A stretch of 64,000 nt of DNA from Ricinus communis (Eukaryota > Streptophyta > Magnoliopsida > Malpighiales > Euphorbiaceae). The stretch lies in NCBI RefSeq assembly GCF_019578655.1, contig NC_063265.1, positions 14,804,285 through 14,868,284 on the forward strand, in the 5' to 3' direction. Below, piece by piece: positions 10,041-27,595 of the stretch. Numbering within the stretch: position 1 is the stretch's first letter; every line of letters begins with the position of its first letter. The translations under genes and the position numbers were made by a program. The notes below the pieces were generated by a model that worked only from the letters and a program-made list of their open reading frames with translations, did no database searches and was not told the origin of the DNA.

Positions 10041-13000
10041 TTGTTGGTAATTTATGTATTTATATGAGCGAGTGTAATTAAATATATTAGAAATCATTAG
10101 GTTTCCTTTTAATTTCATCAAGAAACTATCATTTATTCTTAATTATTATTTTTTTTTTGCTTTTTCTTTTTTAATTATGGATTCGGCTTGTCGATCGATA
10201 TGGATTAATGTTAGATCTATCGTTCTTCTCAAAATTCCAAGCAATTCCTGTTGTTGTTTCTACTTGTCTTCCATTTTCTTGGCAAAGAAAACTTCAAAAT
10301 TATTTAGTCTAACATTGTTCTTTTTTCTCTTTTCTTTCTCTCCCACTTTGTTGTTCTTTTGATATATTTTCTTTTTTCCTTAAGATGCTACTATGAAGCT
10401 GGGACATGGAAGGCCAATATTTTGAAGAAAATAAAAGGCATTAAGCTAGCAGATTTCTCAAGGTAGGTTTTCTTTTCTTACTGAAACGATAATTATAGTT
10501 TATTACTTTAAGGGAAAAAACATTTTCACTCCTGCAAACTCTTCATCTAACAGAGGAAAAATGCTGCTTTTTGTGCAGTAGTCAAGTTCTTAGCATCAAA
10601 CTGTCTTTTTCTTGCCAGTTAATTAACTATATACAATTACAGCTTTCTCAGATATATGTTTACCTTTCTGTTTACTTTTGTTTTCTCTTTTTTTTTTTTC
10701 TTGCTAAATGCCACATAGAGCAGTAACTTAAAACTTTTCTCTGCAAAAATCGTGAAACCATTTGGTGGGTTGAGAAAACTAAGAAAGCAAGGTAGGCACT
10801 TGCAGGTATAAAGCTTTTCATCATCATCTGAGAAAGAAAAAATGGGAGTAATCAAAAGGGAAATATATATATTAATTAAAAGCAAATTAATAAAAGTAGT
10901 GCATATATTTATGGAAAATTCAGAAACATACAGTGCCCCCCTCAATCATTAATTACTATGCTCGGATGCTCCCTACCCTCCAAATTCTAAATGATTTTTC
11001 CTATTCAGAAAATCTAATCAACTCGGAACCTTGTTAAGGGTACCCCAGACAGTAGCAAGCTTCCATTAATTTTTATTTGAATTACTTCTGTTTGGACGTC
11101 CATTCTCCAATTCTTTTTTTAGGTATTGTTTCTATGGCCTAGTGTCCTCAAAACCCACCATCTTTTTAGATTTAATGTTTCTTTATGGGCAACCAAAAAT
11201 AACAATAATCAGCGGTTGGGATCAAACGGAATCGTTATTAATACCTCATTATTGGCATCACGTTAAAAAATGTATAATTTGACCCCTTGCCATTATAATA
11301 TATGGTTCTGAATTATTTCTGGAACTTCTTCCTTTTATATTTTAGATGTCTAATAATGAGTCACGGACCATATAATATGAGCGGGCATTTGCTTAAATAT
11401 TTCCCATTATAAATGCGATAGATTCTTATTAATATGAGCAGAATTTTTATAAACTACATATTTCTTTTCTTTTTTCACATGAAATCACAGAACTTATACA
11501 AGAAAAACAAATATTACCATTAAAGTTTTGCAAACGGAAGCATCATATAAGTTTGCAATTATTGTGAGATAGTGGACAAGAGTTTTACAAGCATGTAACA
11601 TGATTATGTACTCGTAATGGCAGCTTTTAAGTCATCTATAGTTTCAACAGCAGTCCATATATATATATATATATATATATATTTTTTTTAGTCAATTAAA
11701 TAGGCTTAAAATGGACAAGAAAAAAAAAGGGTAAAATTCAAAAGGCTGCTCTATGATTTGATGTTTTTCCACTCGAATAAAAAGGTATTATTTTTCCACT
11801 ATATATGTTTTATTCCATAGTGTTGTTGGTGTCAAATTGATTTATATAGTTTATTCTTATATTGTTTTATATATTTTATATGCTAAAATATGTTTTTATA
11901 AACAATGTAATATAAAAATACAGAAGACATTCTCATATAGTTAACACATCATAGCTTTCTCAAAGAATTATGAAATGCCCTTTTAGAAAAAACAGAGAAA
12001 AAGTTTTGGAAGTAGCATTAAATTGCGTTTCTTTTCTTGTGGGTGAATGAGGGTAGCATTAAATTGATGCTATATAAAATCATATTTGGAAGAAATGTAC
12101 ATTGCTCACAATTTTCAAAGAACAATTAACCAAAAATTGACTTTGTAGGGGGGAGAAAAAAAAAAAGAGATGATAATAGACAAACCAGAAGGATAAAAAA
12201 ATAAAAAGAAAAAATCCACTTCTTTAGTCATGGTTTCGGTTTTCTCTTAACAGGAAGAAAGATCCCCGACAAGCTTGATATGATGGAATAAAGATGGAAC
12301 CTATTTTAGGTTGTACAACCTTATTTCACTATTTGAATACCCAATATTCATATTGATTTCTATATATCGAGCATCTAAAATTCATTCAAATATATAAAAA
12401 AAGAAAAGAAAAAAATATATTTCAACACTCATTAACAAGAATATAGTTAAATTAACCACAAAACGTACCAAGATAAAAACTCTGCGATATAGTTGATTTA
12501 TCCCCGTTAATTTAGACAATAGTAATAACGATTGAATGTCTAATTTATAACTTAAGAACATCAAAAGTTTAAATTCTAAAAAAGAGTTATTTTACTATGA
12601 ATTACACTCAAATTAGTTATTCTTTTTATTTTAGATCTTACTCTGATCGCGTGTCAAGAATTATTTGTAATTTTTTTCTCTTAGAAAGAAATTGAAGATT
12701 AAAAATCAGTGAATGCAATCAGATATTCCAACGAGGTCGACACTTTTTTACTATTCGCATCATCTAATCAGGTTTAGATCTAAATTTTTTAAAATTACTC
12801 GCGGTTTAAGCAAAGAGAATGTTAAGGAAACTAAGAGATGCAGCAATTATATGATTCTGTTAAGTGAAAACAAAATGAAGATGAGCAGTGGTTTTAATAT
12901 GAATAGGAATATAGTAGTGAAAGGGAAGTGGGTGAGACTGTATATGAGGGTAGCTAGCCTGCAGGATATATATGGAAAAGGAGGGGAAATTTAAAAAAGA

Positions 13001-13129
13001 AAGAGAAGTGGGTTGTATGTGTTGGGAGTGAGATGTTGTTTAATATTAAGAAAAAAGAAAAAAGAAAAATAAAAAGTGTCAGCAACCGACAGAGAGAATC
13101 GTAGTAAGAAAGAAGACACAGAGAAATGG
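10037..13129. other. Gene-free intergenic region
   Basis: I see no gene here. It is AT-rich with T-tracts, a TA microsatellite at 11657-11682 and short open frames without family resemblance. Confidence 0.6.
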
Positions 13130-13345
13130 GGACTCTATTTACTATCAACTATACTGCTTCTGCTTCTTCTCTCTTTTACACACTCGATTGCCCCTCGTGC
13201 AACCCCCCCCCCCCCCCCCCCCCCCCCCATTTCCTTCTTTTCTTTTCTTTTCTTATGTGCCTCTTGGGTCCCATATCCATCTCCATTCTCTCTCTCTCTC
13301 TCTCTCTATCCCCTTTCTTTTCCCCCAGTCTCCCCTCCTCATCAT
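13130..13345. repeat. Pyrimidine block with a 26-C homopolymer and a CT microsatellite
   Basis: The + strand is nearly all C and T. It holds an uninterrupted run of 26 C at 13203-13228, then T/C runs (ttcttttcttttctttt) and a CT repeat at about 13287-13307. Open frames crossing it encode only proline, serine and leucine runs and are not genes. The CT-rich part resembles a plant 5' leader or Y-patch, but I see no reading frame that it would serve. Confidence 0.85.
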
Positions 13346-15023
13346 TATCGTCTAAATGCTAATTAATCACCCTTTAGATTAGTCGTTTGATGATTTTGTT
13401 TTCTCGGAAAAATATGCAAATAATAAGAATATAACAGCTTTTACTCCTTGAAAGTTTATGTTCCCTTAAAAGTTGCAAATCAGAGACTGTTTTGTTTCGT
13501 AAGATTCATATCCGATATGTTTTAAATTAACTCTAAATATATGTATATTAAAAATATTATAAGTCGACATGATAATCTCTCTCTCAATTGTAAAAATTGA
13601 AGTTAAGATATTAAAAGATGAAAATAAATTTACTGTTTAATAATTTAGAATTCTATTTTTACATTAAAACCTCTCCATTAAATATGAAAATAATAGAGCA
13701 TTTACTTGTAAGTGCCCATCTACTTGGTGCCTGAATTTGGAAAATTAAGTACCTTAATTCCTAGTTGTTAATCCAAGATACCTTCTCATTGCAAGCTCTT
13801 GATTGAAATAATCTTAAATCCGTGAAAACACCATTTTATCCACAAGTTTAAGTTCTCAAATTAGGGATCAAGAATAGTTTGTATCTCTATCTTCATTGGA
13901 CTTAAACCATAAACAAGAATAGACTTACAATCAAGGATTGAACTCTAAACCTTTTAATCGTAGAAGTTTTAATACCGTATTAAAGTTCAACCCAAATTCA
14001 GTTAGTGTAATTAGATGGAGTGATCCAATAAATATATAAGCACAAACAAGTTTTCGTTCACAATTGATATGAAGTAATATTTCACAATATCTCTTTTACA
14101 CGAAGCGTGCCATATATTTATTTACAATTTCAAACTCAACAAACATTCGCATACTACAAATTAGTTTATATCTCTAATGAACTCCAACAAACTTATAAGT
14201 AACAGTCGCAAGAAAATTAAGCAATTTCATTTTTGGATATCTATTATTAGGGATTTCAAGCATTCTAAGCATTTCCCCTCTTTTAAAAGGAAAGATATGC
14301 TTTGGTTAAAAAGAAAAAAAATGTTCTGTGTCAAACTAACCATTACACTTTATATTAGCTGAAAATTCTCATTCCATAGCTAATGTCCCATCAATTAAAA
14401 TCTAACTATATATGTTATGTTAAAAAGAATAAGAATTCAATCCCTTTGAGATCTAGCTCAGAGTGGCGAGAGCTATCATTCTTTAGAGCCGGAAAAGTCT
14501 TAGATTTCAAATCTTCTCTTACATATTAGACGAATTTTCTGTCTTTATCACAAGTGTAAGGAGATAACTTATCTATTGTATAGTCTATGTACAATAAATT
14601 AAAAAGAAAAATTAATGAGAGTATAATAAAATTACTTATTTCAATTAGAAGAATTATAAAGTTTTAAATTCAAATCACTTTTCCATTATTCGTTATTATT
14701 GATAGAGATTTATCGTGTTACATATATAATAAATATAAAACCTCATAGTATAGCTCATTGTCCTATTCCATATCACTAAATTTTCTTTGAAAAAAAAAAA
14801 GACAAATAAATAAAATAGAATGAGTACATTTGGTAGGTAATCCTAGTGAAGCTTTTGAATTATGTAGTGTTGGTATTAATTGATGAATCAAAATCATGAA
14901 AAGATATGATGGAATGGAAGTAATGTTTAAGAAATGATCACAAGGGAGAATGAAAGTCAAGACTCAAAGGGGAAAGCAATAAATAAGGTAAAATAATAAT
15001 AGGACCCATGTAAGTAGAGGACA
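13346..15023. other. Gene-free region with degenerate repeat debris
   Basis: No gene is supported. At about 13925-14045 there is sequence like a worn retroelement or repeat end (a ggattgaactctaaacc motif, then taataccgtattaaagttcaaccc). A possible SINE at 14440-14590 is listed separately. Confidence 0.45.
14440..14590 (+). mobile_element. Possible SINE (tRNA-like A and B boxes)
   Basis: TAGCTCAGAGTGG (14454-14466) matches the pol III A box, and gatttcaaatc (14503-14513) is a degenerate B box at a plausible spacing. The sequence between them does not fold as a tRNA cloverleaf that I can recognise, so a SINE relic is more likely than a tRNA gene. Ends are estimated. Confidence 0.35.
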
Positions 15024-15151
15024 CACGTGCGATCCTGACAATGGTTTGAAACAAAGATGTAACCGTGACATAGTTATTAGCAAATTGTTGATGACAACAA
15101 ATGCTTGGATGTTAGGATCCTTTCATAACTTTCCACGTGGAGATGCACGTG
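15024..15151. promoter_or_regulatory. Cluster of three G-box (CACGTG) motifs
   Basis: CACGTG cores lie at 15024-15029, 15134-15139 and 15146-15151. The last two are fully palindromic over eight bases (CCACGTGG and GCACGTGC) and are 12 bases apart centre to centre. G-boxes bind bZIP and bHLH factors, and the first (ACACGTGC) also fits an ABRE. No gene follows within several kilobases in either direction, so the target is unknown. Confidence 0.5.
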
Positions 15152-18100
15152 CGGGTTAGCTATACATACTGAAACAAAAGCAGAGAGCCAACCAAGTTGT
15201 TAGAAGAAAAAGAAAATGAAGAAAAAGGTTCAAAAAAGAAAAAGGTATAATGTGGTTTCAAGTAATTTCAAATTTTGTGTTGTCTTTTTCTTTAATTCAT
15301 CATGAGTGTATGTGTTTTTCTTCTTTTTAATTTGTAAAATTAAAGTAAAATCCTCTCCCCAAAAAAGAAACTATATTAATTAATATTCATATTTAAATAT
15401 TATATTTATTTTAAATTTTCACTATAAATTAGATATATTTATTTTTCAATTCTATTATGAAAGGTACAATAAGAATGAAATAGATAAATACTTAATTCAA
15501 CAAAAAAAGATAATTACATAAAACAAATATTTAGATCATAATTTAAAAAAAATAAATATTGAAATAATATTTAACTCTTTTTTCGAGTCGAAGTGCAATT
15601 CATTATTATTGTAATATGTTCGATTAAGTAAAATAGAGAAAAAAAGCCAAATAAACAATTTATCAGCTATCTTCAATAATTTTAGGCCGGTGTATCACAT
15701 ACCATCATTTATTTAAAAAAAATACAAATAATGAGTTGAAAATTTACAAAAATACAAGCACATTTTTGTTAAAAATAGCAACAATAGTTTATTTTAATTT
15801 TTAGAAAGAAAAAAGAAAGAAAGAAAGATGGCAGAATGAGCAATTTCTTTCTTCTTTCCTTTTAGTTATTTTTAGGTTATCTTCTCCAACCACTTGTCAG
15901 GTGTCCCATATTCTCAGATTTTCTTTTTCTAGGAAATGGAAACCTCCTCTCCTCCTTATTCCTCGTTTGGAGAAGAAGAAAATAACATTGCAAAAGAAAA
16001 AAAGAAAAGGTAATAACGTCTCTTTCTTTTTCCTTTTCACTCCATTATTTTCCTCTCATTTTTTCCGTTCGTCTACTGTTTTGCTTTCAAACAAAGGGTA
16101 AAATTTTCTAAGTGAGACTATGTGTATGAGAATGAGCAACAAGTTTATACAGTGATCAGCATCGTTGGATGCATTACAGTGTCATGTTTAGGTTAAATGG
16201 GACCCCAAAAAGTTTACAGAGATTTTATAATAGCAAGAAGAAAAGGAGTAATATATGGTGGGGTAATAGGAATGCCCATGGGCATGATTGATATCCACTT
16301 GTATGATATGATATGATGTGCTTTATCACCATTATTAAGATCAATTGTGTACATGATATATGATTTTCTGAAAATAAAAAATAAAAATTATTTTGTGCAT
16401 ATGATATGATTTGATATATTAATGTTTTCTTGTTTCCAATTATCCTATTTCTAAGGCATTTGATGATTGCCTATAGTGGGTGCCCCAACTCTTTCAAACA
16501 AAAATAAAATTCTGAAAAGGAAAAATAAAGGTGAAAGAAGTTAAATGAGAATGGGGCTAGCTACTTCATCATCTTGTTTTAAATAAATAATTCAGATGAA
16601 AATTTTGATATTTTTTGTACCCAATTCTTGAAACTAAATGTCTTTTTTATAAGCATATTAATAGCATGTAAAATCAAATAGCTTTCAGGTGTTTGTGGGT
16701 AGGTGTGAGTTCATCCACATTTAGATGAGCCATGCACCAATTATTGGTACTTGACAATTAATTAACATTAATTTATGGGTCATCTTGAAGCACCCCAATT
16801 TTCTTCATTCTTGATGATCATTTTGTGATCATTCAAAGTAAGTTTTATTTTAATTTTGGGTAGGTAGGTGTGTTAGAATTCTTGAAGGAGTATTTTGCGG
16901 TTCGTAAAATACTTACCTGACATGCTCTAAATTAATTCTAGATATAAATAATACCAAAATAATATAGATTATATTATGTTGCTGTAAATGTTAAAATAGA
17001 TATACTTCTTGAGTCAATCTCTAAAAATCATTATATATGTAGAAGCTCTTAATGTGAAAACAATAAGTTAAATGACATTAAAGAATTCTTCTTGGCAACC
17101 CTGACTGCATAATGACATTTGTTATCAGTTATGGATTTGTCTTCCTTCTGAGTATGCTAACAGTCTAAAAAATATAATATTTTTAAGGATTGAACTTAGT
17201 CAAAATTTTAGACTGAATTATCAGAATAAACTTAGATCTAGATTAGAATAATTTAAATCCAATCAAACATAGTTCAACCTGTATTTTGAATGGATTTAGT
17301 GACATGTATAAAGAAGTATTGAAACTTAAAATATTTGTCATTTTTTGTATTAGCTCCGAAACAATTGAATCATATCTCTACTTGGACATTACAAATAATT
17401 GGATGAAAATTTACAAAAGATTATAAACTACTTGAGCACTTTTTAATATGCATTGTATCAATTAGCATGAATAATTTAATCCAAATTAAATGATCTTAAT
17501 GCTAATCCTTTTAAAAATCTAATCTAATTTCAAAATCATTTTTTGCTCAAAAATACAATGAAGGTTCAGTAATCTAAATTAAAAAGATGAAGAACAAGAA
17601 TCATAATGTAACCCAAAAAATGAAAGAAAAAAGACAACCAAACAGATGAATTGAAAGAATCTTGACCATGTTGATGATATTTTATGAGATGAGGTTTTGG
17701 GGGTCACTTATGTTGGGGTTAAGGACCCAATTGACAAGAGAGGCCTAAAAGTGGAAGGACAATTATAATTTTACCAAATGAGTATTCATTCACTTCACTC
17801 CACTCCACTCCACTCACTAATAATCTTCAGTTTTATATTTATTTTACATGTGGGGTTGTCTCCCAAAAAGTAGCTTAGTCTAATCAAAAGTACTATTACC
17901 TAATTCTAAAACATGTCTTATTATATCATCATCCTATTCCTAACCACTCCATCTCAATTGCTCTTTGCTCTAATTTTCAGGGACATGACTCCTTATCTCC
18001 TACATTTCTCAATTTTAGCTAACATTTAATCCCCATCGTTGGATTGCTCTAATCAACTCAAACTTTCAAAAGATTCTTCCTTCACATGGTGTCATAGATA

Positions 18101-19629
18101 TAATGATGGATAACTTATAATATTTTAATTATTGAAGAGCTATATATACATATGTCACCAGCCATTTCAATTATTAAAGGCCTATATCAGAAATAAAGAT
18201 AATACAGGAATAGGGATTTGGGAAAAAAATTATCTGCATGCATTCTTAAGGAAACCGCCAAGGAATTAATCATATCTCACATTTGTAGTCATTTTATCAT
18301 CTTTTTCCTCAATAATTTTTAATTTCTTTTATTTTTTTTAATAATATAAAGCAATTTAAAACGTGTCGGACTAGAAATTTACAAGTAGTAAATTATTACT
18401 TTAATAAATTTTAACATAGTTATATATTTAAAATTTAAATTCGAAATTTTAATTAGAAAACGTCTTTGTCTGTTTATTAATTTCTAGTCAGCACGAAACA
18501 GAATTCCGAACCGATTAAAGCTTTCCAAGCTTTAAGCACAAAAGGATTCACACGTGCACATGGATACGTCTATAGTTGGTGATGCATATGTTATATACTC
18601 TCAAATTCTGCAACACAACGCAAAAAGTAAAGTAGTGAGAAAGAGAAGTGCAGTGAATATAGCAGAATAATGCTGTCAGGTGTGAGCTATTCTTACAGTT
18701 TGTCAAGTTACATCAAATTCTGGACCTCTCAGAATCGGTCATACACATTATATCAAAAGATCATTCTAAGCTAGTAAAACCCCAGAAAGTCTGCCATTGT
18801 TAATAATGAACAGAACCATCCTCAGGACCCTTTCAAGATTGTACACAGGGTCAACTCAAAAAAAATAATAAAAAAAAGAACAAAAGAACAAAACAAAACA
18901 AAGAACACACAAAGGTTGTATACACAGAATCGACCATGACCATGTCCAGGTTGTATATTCGTTATCAGATTGCACATGGAGCTTGCAATTTTAAAAGAAT
19001 TCTTATCAGGAATTAAGAACTACAAGAATCTATATTATCAAGTGATACACATCGGATTACTTTATAGTTATCGTGGAAATTTTATTTGTCCTACTATTAA
19101 TTTGTTCTTTAAGAAAGTCGAAAAAGATTAAATTCTCATAAATTAGGATCAGTTTATTGAGAACAGAAACGATGGAATGTAAATTTAAATTCAAAAGAAA
19201 CTTAAGTAAACTGCAATTACTTGTAAAGTATAGTTGCAGTTGCAGCCTTCTAGAACCACATTATTGAGGAATTAAAGAAAATATATATAAAAGGAAAATA
19301 GAAATTCAGCACCGATCCCAAGGAATGTAATTAGGTCAGATCAGACGTGAACTTCTGCGTAGTTTGCTCCCTCTTCAGACTGACACAGCTCATTGTGAGT
19401 GGACATCTATTACCAATTTACCATGAGGTTTCTTTTTCTTTTATTTGTTTTTTTTTTTTTTTTAAGTCTGACAGTAGATCTTAATATTGTTTGTTGTGTA
19501 TATTAATGGACAGAACTTGCAGTAAAATCATATTCTTAAATTTACTTATAAAATACAGTATGTGTCTTAATTATTTAAAAATAAAAATTAGCTAATAAAG
19601 AAAGGTACTTGTGGTGCTCTCAGTTCCAT
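15152..19629. other. Gene-free intergenic region
   Basis: No gene or RNA is supported in this 4.5-kb stretch. It is AT-rich, with purine- or pyrimidine-rich tracts, a short CACTC repeat at about 17790-17815 and another CACGTG near 18551. A long non-coding RNA or microRNA precursor cannot be excluded by eye; I looked for common conserved miRNA sequences and did not recognise one. Confidence 0.5.
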
Positions 19630-19989
19630 TTCTCACTAACCAGTACTTTCAAAATAGTTATTAGCCCTGATAAGATCTAAATTTAAACGGGTGAAAAGAT
19701 TGAGACAAGTGAAATAGTAGAATAGGAAGAAACACAAGCCAAGCCATGTACCATATTTTGTGTGATCAAAGTAGAAGCCAAGCCATCATTGTAGAAGAGA
19801 CCGTGCGTGCATCCGATCCGGTACGGTACCCTTTGCTTGTCTTTGCGTAAAAGCAATACAGGAAACCCTACCTGACACCTCAATTAATTATTCTAACACT
19901 ACCAAATAAAATAAAATAAAAAAAGATTAATTAAATAGCTGGAGCTGAGCTCTCACATCGCCCTAGCAGTACATAAAAGAATCATTCAG

Positions 19990-21255
19990 AGTTCATCATA
20001 AACGCTTGAAAGTTTGAGCTTTCATTTCGCTCGCTAGTAACGAGTCAAGTTCGGGTTTGCAGCGAATTCGAGCCGCTCTTCAACTTCTGCTTGGCTTATG
20101 AATTAATTTAATAAATAATTAATTAATTAAAAATAACATATTTTTTTAAAATAAACTTTTTTAAAAATTTAACTAAAAATTAACTTTTATTAATTTTATT
20201 AATATTAAAATAACAATATATATACCAACAAATTAGATTTTCATTGGAAATTCTCTAATTTAATAATTTTAGTGTTACTTAATCAAGTGTTAGTTTAATA
20301 ACATTATTACTTAAGTTGGCATTTGATTGCGTAAATTTAATTATTATTAATATCTTACCAATTTATTTTTTATCCTAAATCAATTGAAGTAAAACAATAA
20401 AATAAAAATTATGTATAAAAATAATGTAATTTTGATATATGATATAGGTAACTTAAATCAACCTAAACTACATTATCTTACTACAAAACTATGTAGTTTT
20501 AGTGTTGAATGAATAAGCATATATATTTAAATGCTTAAAGATATTCGAAAAATTGTAATTTATGCATTTGTAAATTAACGAGGCATGAGTAAATATTTTT
20601 GCAATATGCTTAATACGAAGTTTATAGATAGAGTAAAAACTATTATAAATGATTATTATCTTTACTGCTTTTTGCGAATTGTATTTATCTTTAGCGCTTT
20701 TTGCAAAAATAATATTGCATTATTTTTAGCGTTTTCAAAAGTTTTAGATCATTGCAAGCTGAATTATATCACTTATATTGTGACATATTGTTTTCTAATT
20801 TTATTTGTTGTCTTTACAGAGTTTGTTAAATTTTTTATTTTTATTAAGAATTTAATTTGACTATTTTAGTTTCTGAATTTATACATATATTTTACTTTTA
20901 TGTATAATTTATTTATAATTGTAAAATTAACTACATTCTTGGTAAAATCGAGCTTGTTTAATAAACTTGAAATCAAGCTCGAGCTTTATTCATTTATATA
21001 AATACCGAGCTAATAATAAGTCGATCCCGAGTCCAGCTCATTTATATGTAGTATCTAGCTAATTACGAGCCAAACTCAAACTCTAAAATATAAAACATTA
21101 TCAAGCTCTAGCTCAATCTCGATTTTTCTCTAATTTTTTTTTATAATTTTTTTATTCAATTATAGATACAAAAAGGAGCATCTGCAAATCGAGCCTATGT
21201 CGAGCCTGAACATTAAAAAGCTCGGCTCAGCTTATTTGCATCTCTACATACCAAC
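19990..21255. mobile_element. Transposon-like insertion with GAGCTCG-type subterminal motifs
   Basis: Both ends are rich in short variants of gagctcg, cgagcc and aagctcg (20025-20095 and about 20945-21250) around an AT-rich core. Clusters of such motifs at the ends mark a common kind of non-autonomous plant DNA transposon. It sits inside the segment missing from the 3' flank of CDC48 copy B. I see no transposase; a short open frame at 20585-20860 is AT-rich noise. Exact ends and target duplication are unclear. Confidence 0.5.
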
Positions 21256-21419
21256 AAGATGCTCACCCTACTCCACATCCATGAAAATATAATTCCAAGG
21301 AAATCTATGCCTGTTAATTCCTGCCGCCAAGACAATCTAAAGCTTTAACCATTATGAAGGATTGCAAAATCTAGGCCTCCACTATCATCTACGCGTCTTT
21401 TTGCAAGCAGAACACACAA

Positions 21420-21769
21420 GCTTTTGTGATCAATCCTATGTCCATTTACTATCATCCATCACATCCTTCAAAATTCCAAGATATGCAGTTATAAAAATCC
21501 ACACTACTTTAAAAAGAGGAATGTTCTGAATTTCAAAGGTCATCCATACTAACCAATAGCTGAATCTGTTCTATCAACTTTTAAGGATAGCCAGGCTTTT
21601 GTGATCAATCCTATGTCCATTTACTATCATCCATCACATCCTTCAAAATTCCAAGATATGCAGTTATAAAAATCCACACTACTTTAAAAAGAGGAATGTT
21701 CTGAATTTCAAAGGTCATCCATACTAACCAATAGCTGAATCTGTTCTATCAACTTTTAAGGATAGCCAG
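21420..21769. repeat. Perfect tandem duplication, two 175-bp copies
   Basis: Copy one is 21420-21594 and copy two 21595-21769, and I find no difference between them. It begins cttttgtgatcaatcctatg and ends aaggatagccag. It lies 144 bases beyond the stop codon of CDC48 copy A, within or just past its likely 3' region. Identity implies a very recent event or an assembly artefact. Confidence 0.95.
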
Positions 21770-21912
21770 TGTCTTCCACAGGCAAAAACCCAAGACTAAC
21801 TTGGGCAGAAATAAAATTAACCATGCATTCTTAAAACTACATGTATGGATGTAAAAAAATACACATACAGGGCCAACATAAATGACATATGCACGTGTTT
21901 GAAAATAACTGT

Positions 21913-26492
<4,580 letters not shown>

Positions 26493-26580
26493 GGTCGAGA
26501 GATAGAGAGAATTTGATAAACAGCAAAAGAAAATGTTTCGATTAAATTGGGATCTGAAATTATTGAAGCAGTTTCTGGGT

Positions 26581-26587
26581 CTTTATA
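26581..26587 (-). promoter_or_regulatory. TATA box of CDC48 copy A
   Basis: On the - strand CATATAAAG lies about 90 bases before the ATG. The aligned site of copy B (about 34966-34973) reads CATTTAAATA, so the two promoters differ at this element. Confidence 0.5.
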
Positions 26588-27595
26588 TGAGAGGCAAAGC
26601 TAATTTTCCTTCTTTTCTTGTTCGGAAAGAAATGGTTTAATTCTCCACTTTTTCTTTTAATTGTGAAAGTTCAATTTAATTTTGTTACTTTAAATTTCCT
26701 CCCCTTATTTTTCATTACAATTTATAACAATTCTTTTTAAAAGATTTTTCATTCTAACTTCGTAAGCTCATTGTTTAAACTTTATGTCAAAATTTAGAAA
26801 TAAATAATATAATACTTTACTATTCATAAAATAAAAATAATCACCTTTTATATGCATATTAATATTTTGTCGAAATATATATTTTTTTTATTTATCGTTA
26901 ATGGTAATTTTTTTTTATATAATATATCCAGACTGAATCTTTTTTTGATTTACGCTTTCTAATTAATCTTCCTCCAGGCTTGGACAGAATATGAAAGCAA
27001 ATACTCAGCATTAATAGCATAGCAAAAATGTGATAATTTATTTAATATGAGAGAGTTTTTCTAAAACAAATATTTTATCAACTGATTTAAGCTTCCTATA
27101 TTTATAAATAAATACATAATATGTCATACAATAATTAGTTTTTTATTTTTTCTTGTATCAAATTTAGTTATTATTGATACTCTTAGGTTAAACGTAATCT
27201 TAGGAATATCAATCCTAAATTGTCTTTTTAACCAAAGTCCCACTACCATATTATGTAAATTATTTAAAAGTTTGTAGGTCATAAACAGAGTTAATTTTCT
27301 TTTTTTTTTTTCTTTTGTTAAACAACAGAGTTAATTTTCTTTGAGATTTGATAGCATGCTATTTGTTTTTTCATTTTTTGGAATCTATTATTGCTGACCT
27401 TAAAAAAAAAAAACACATTTAAATAGAATATTATTGCAAGTATAGGAAGAGGAAACCATCATTTTTGTTTAATCTAGAATGTTCCAATTAATGTCCTCAT
27501 TCCTAACCACATAATTGTGTTTTTTAGTCAATAAGGAAAGATTTGTCATCACCTTGTTAAATATCCAAATGTAGTGATTTAAGTTGATGATAAGG

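Noticed and set aside
13080..13120. A possible MIR156 precursor (gacagagagaatcg resembles the start of miR156)
   Set aside because: The match breaks after a few bases and no pairing arm with the star sequence was found downstream.
13076..13366. Two overlapping + strand open frames with proline and serine runs
   Set aside because: They are translations of the 26-C run and the CT repeat, with no domain and no coding bias.
14454..14513. A tRNA gene
   Set aside because: The A and B box-like motifs are there, but I cannot form acceptor and anticodon stems; a SINE relic is more likely.
17770..17795. A miR828-like core (aaatgagtattc)
   Set aside because: Only the central 12 bases match, and there is no hairpin partner.
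20585..20860. A 91-codon + strand frame rich in Phe and Ile
   Set aside because: It lies in the AT-rich core of a transposon-like segment and reads as low-complexity noise.
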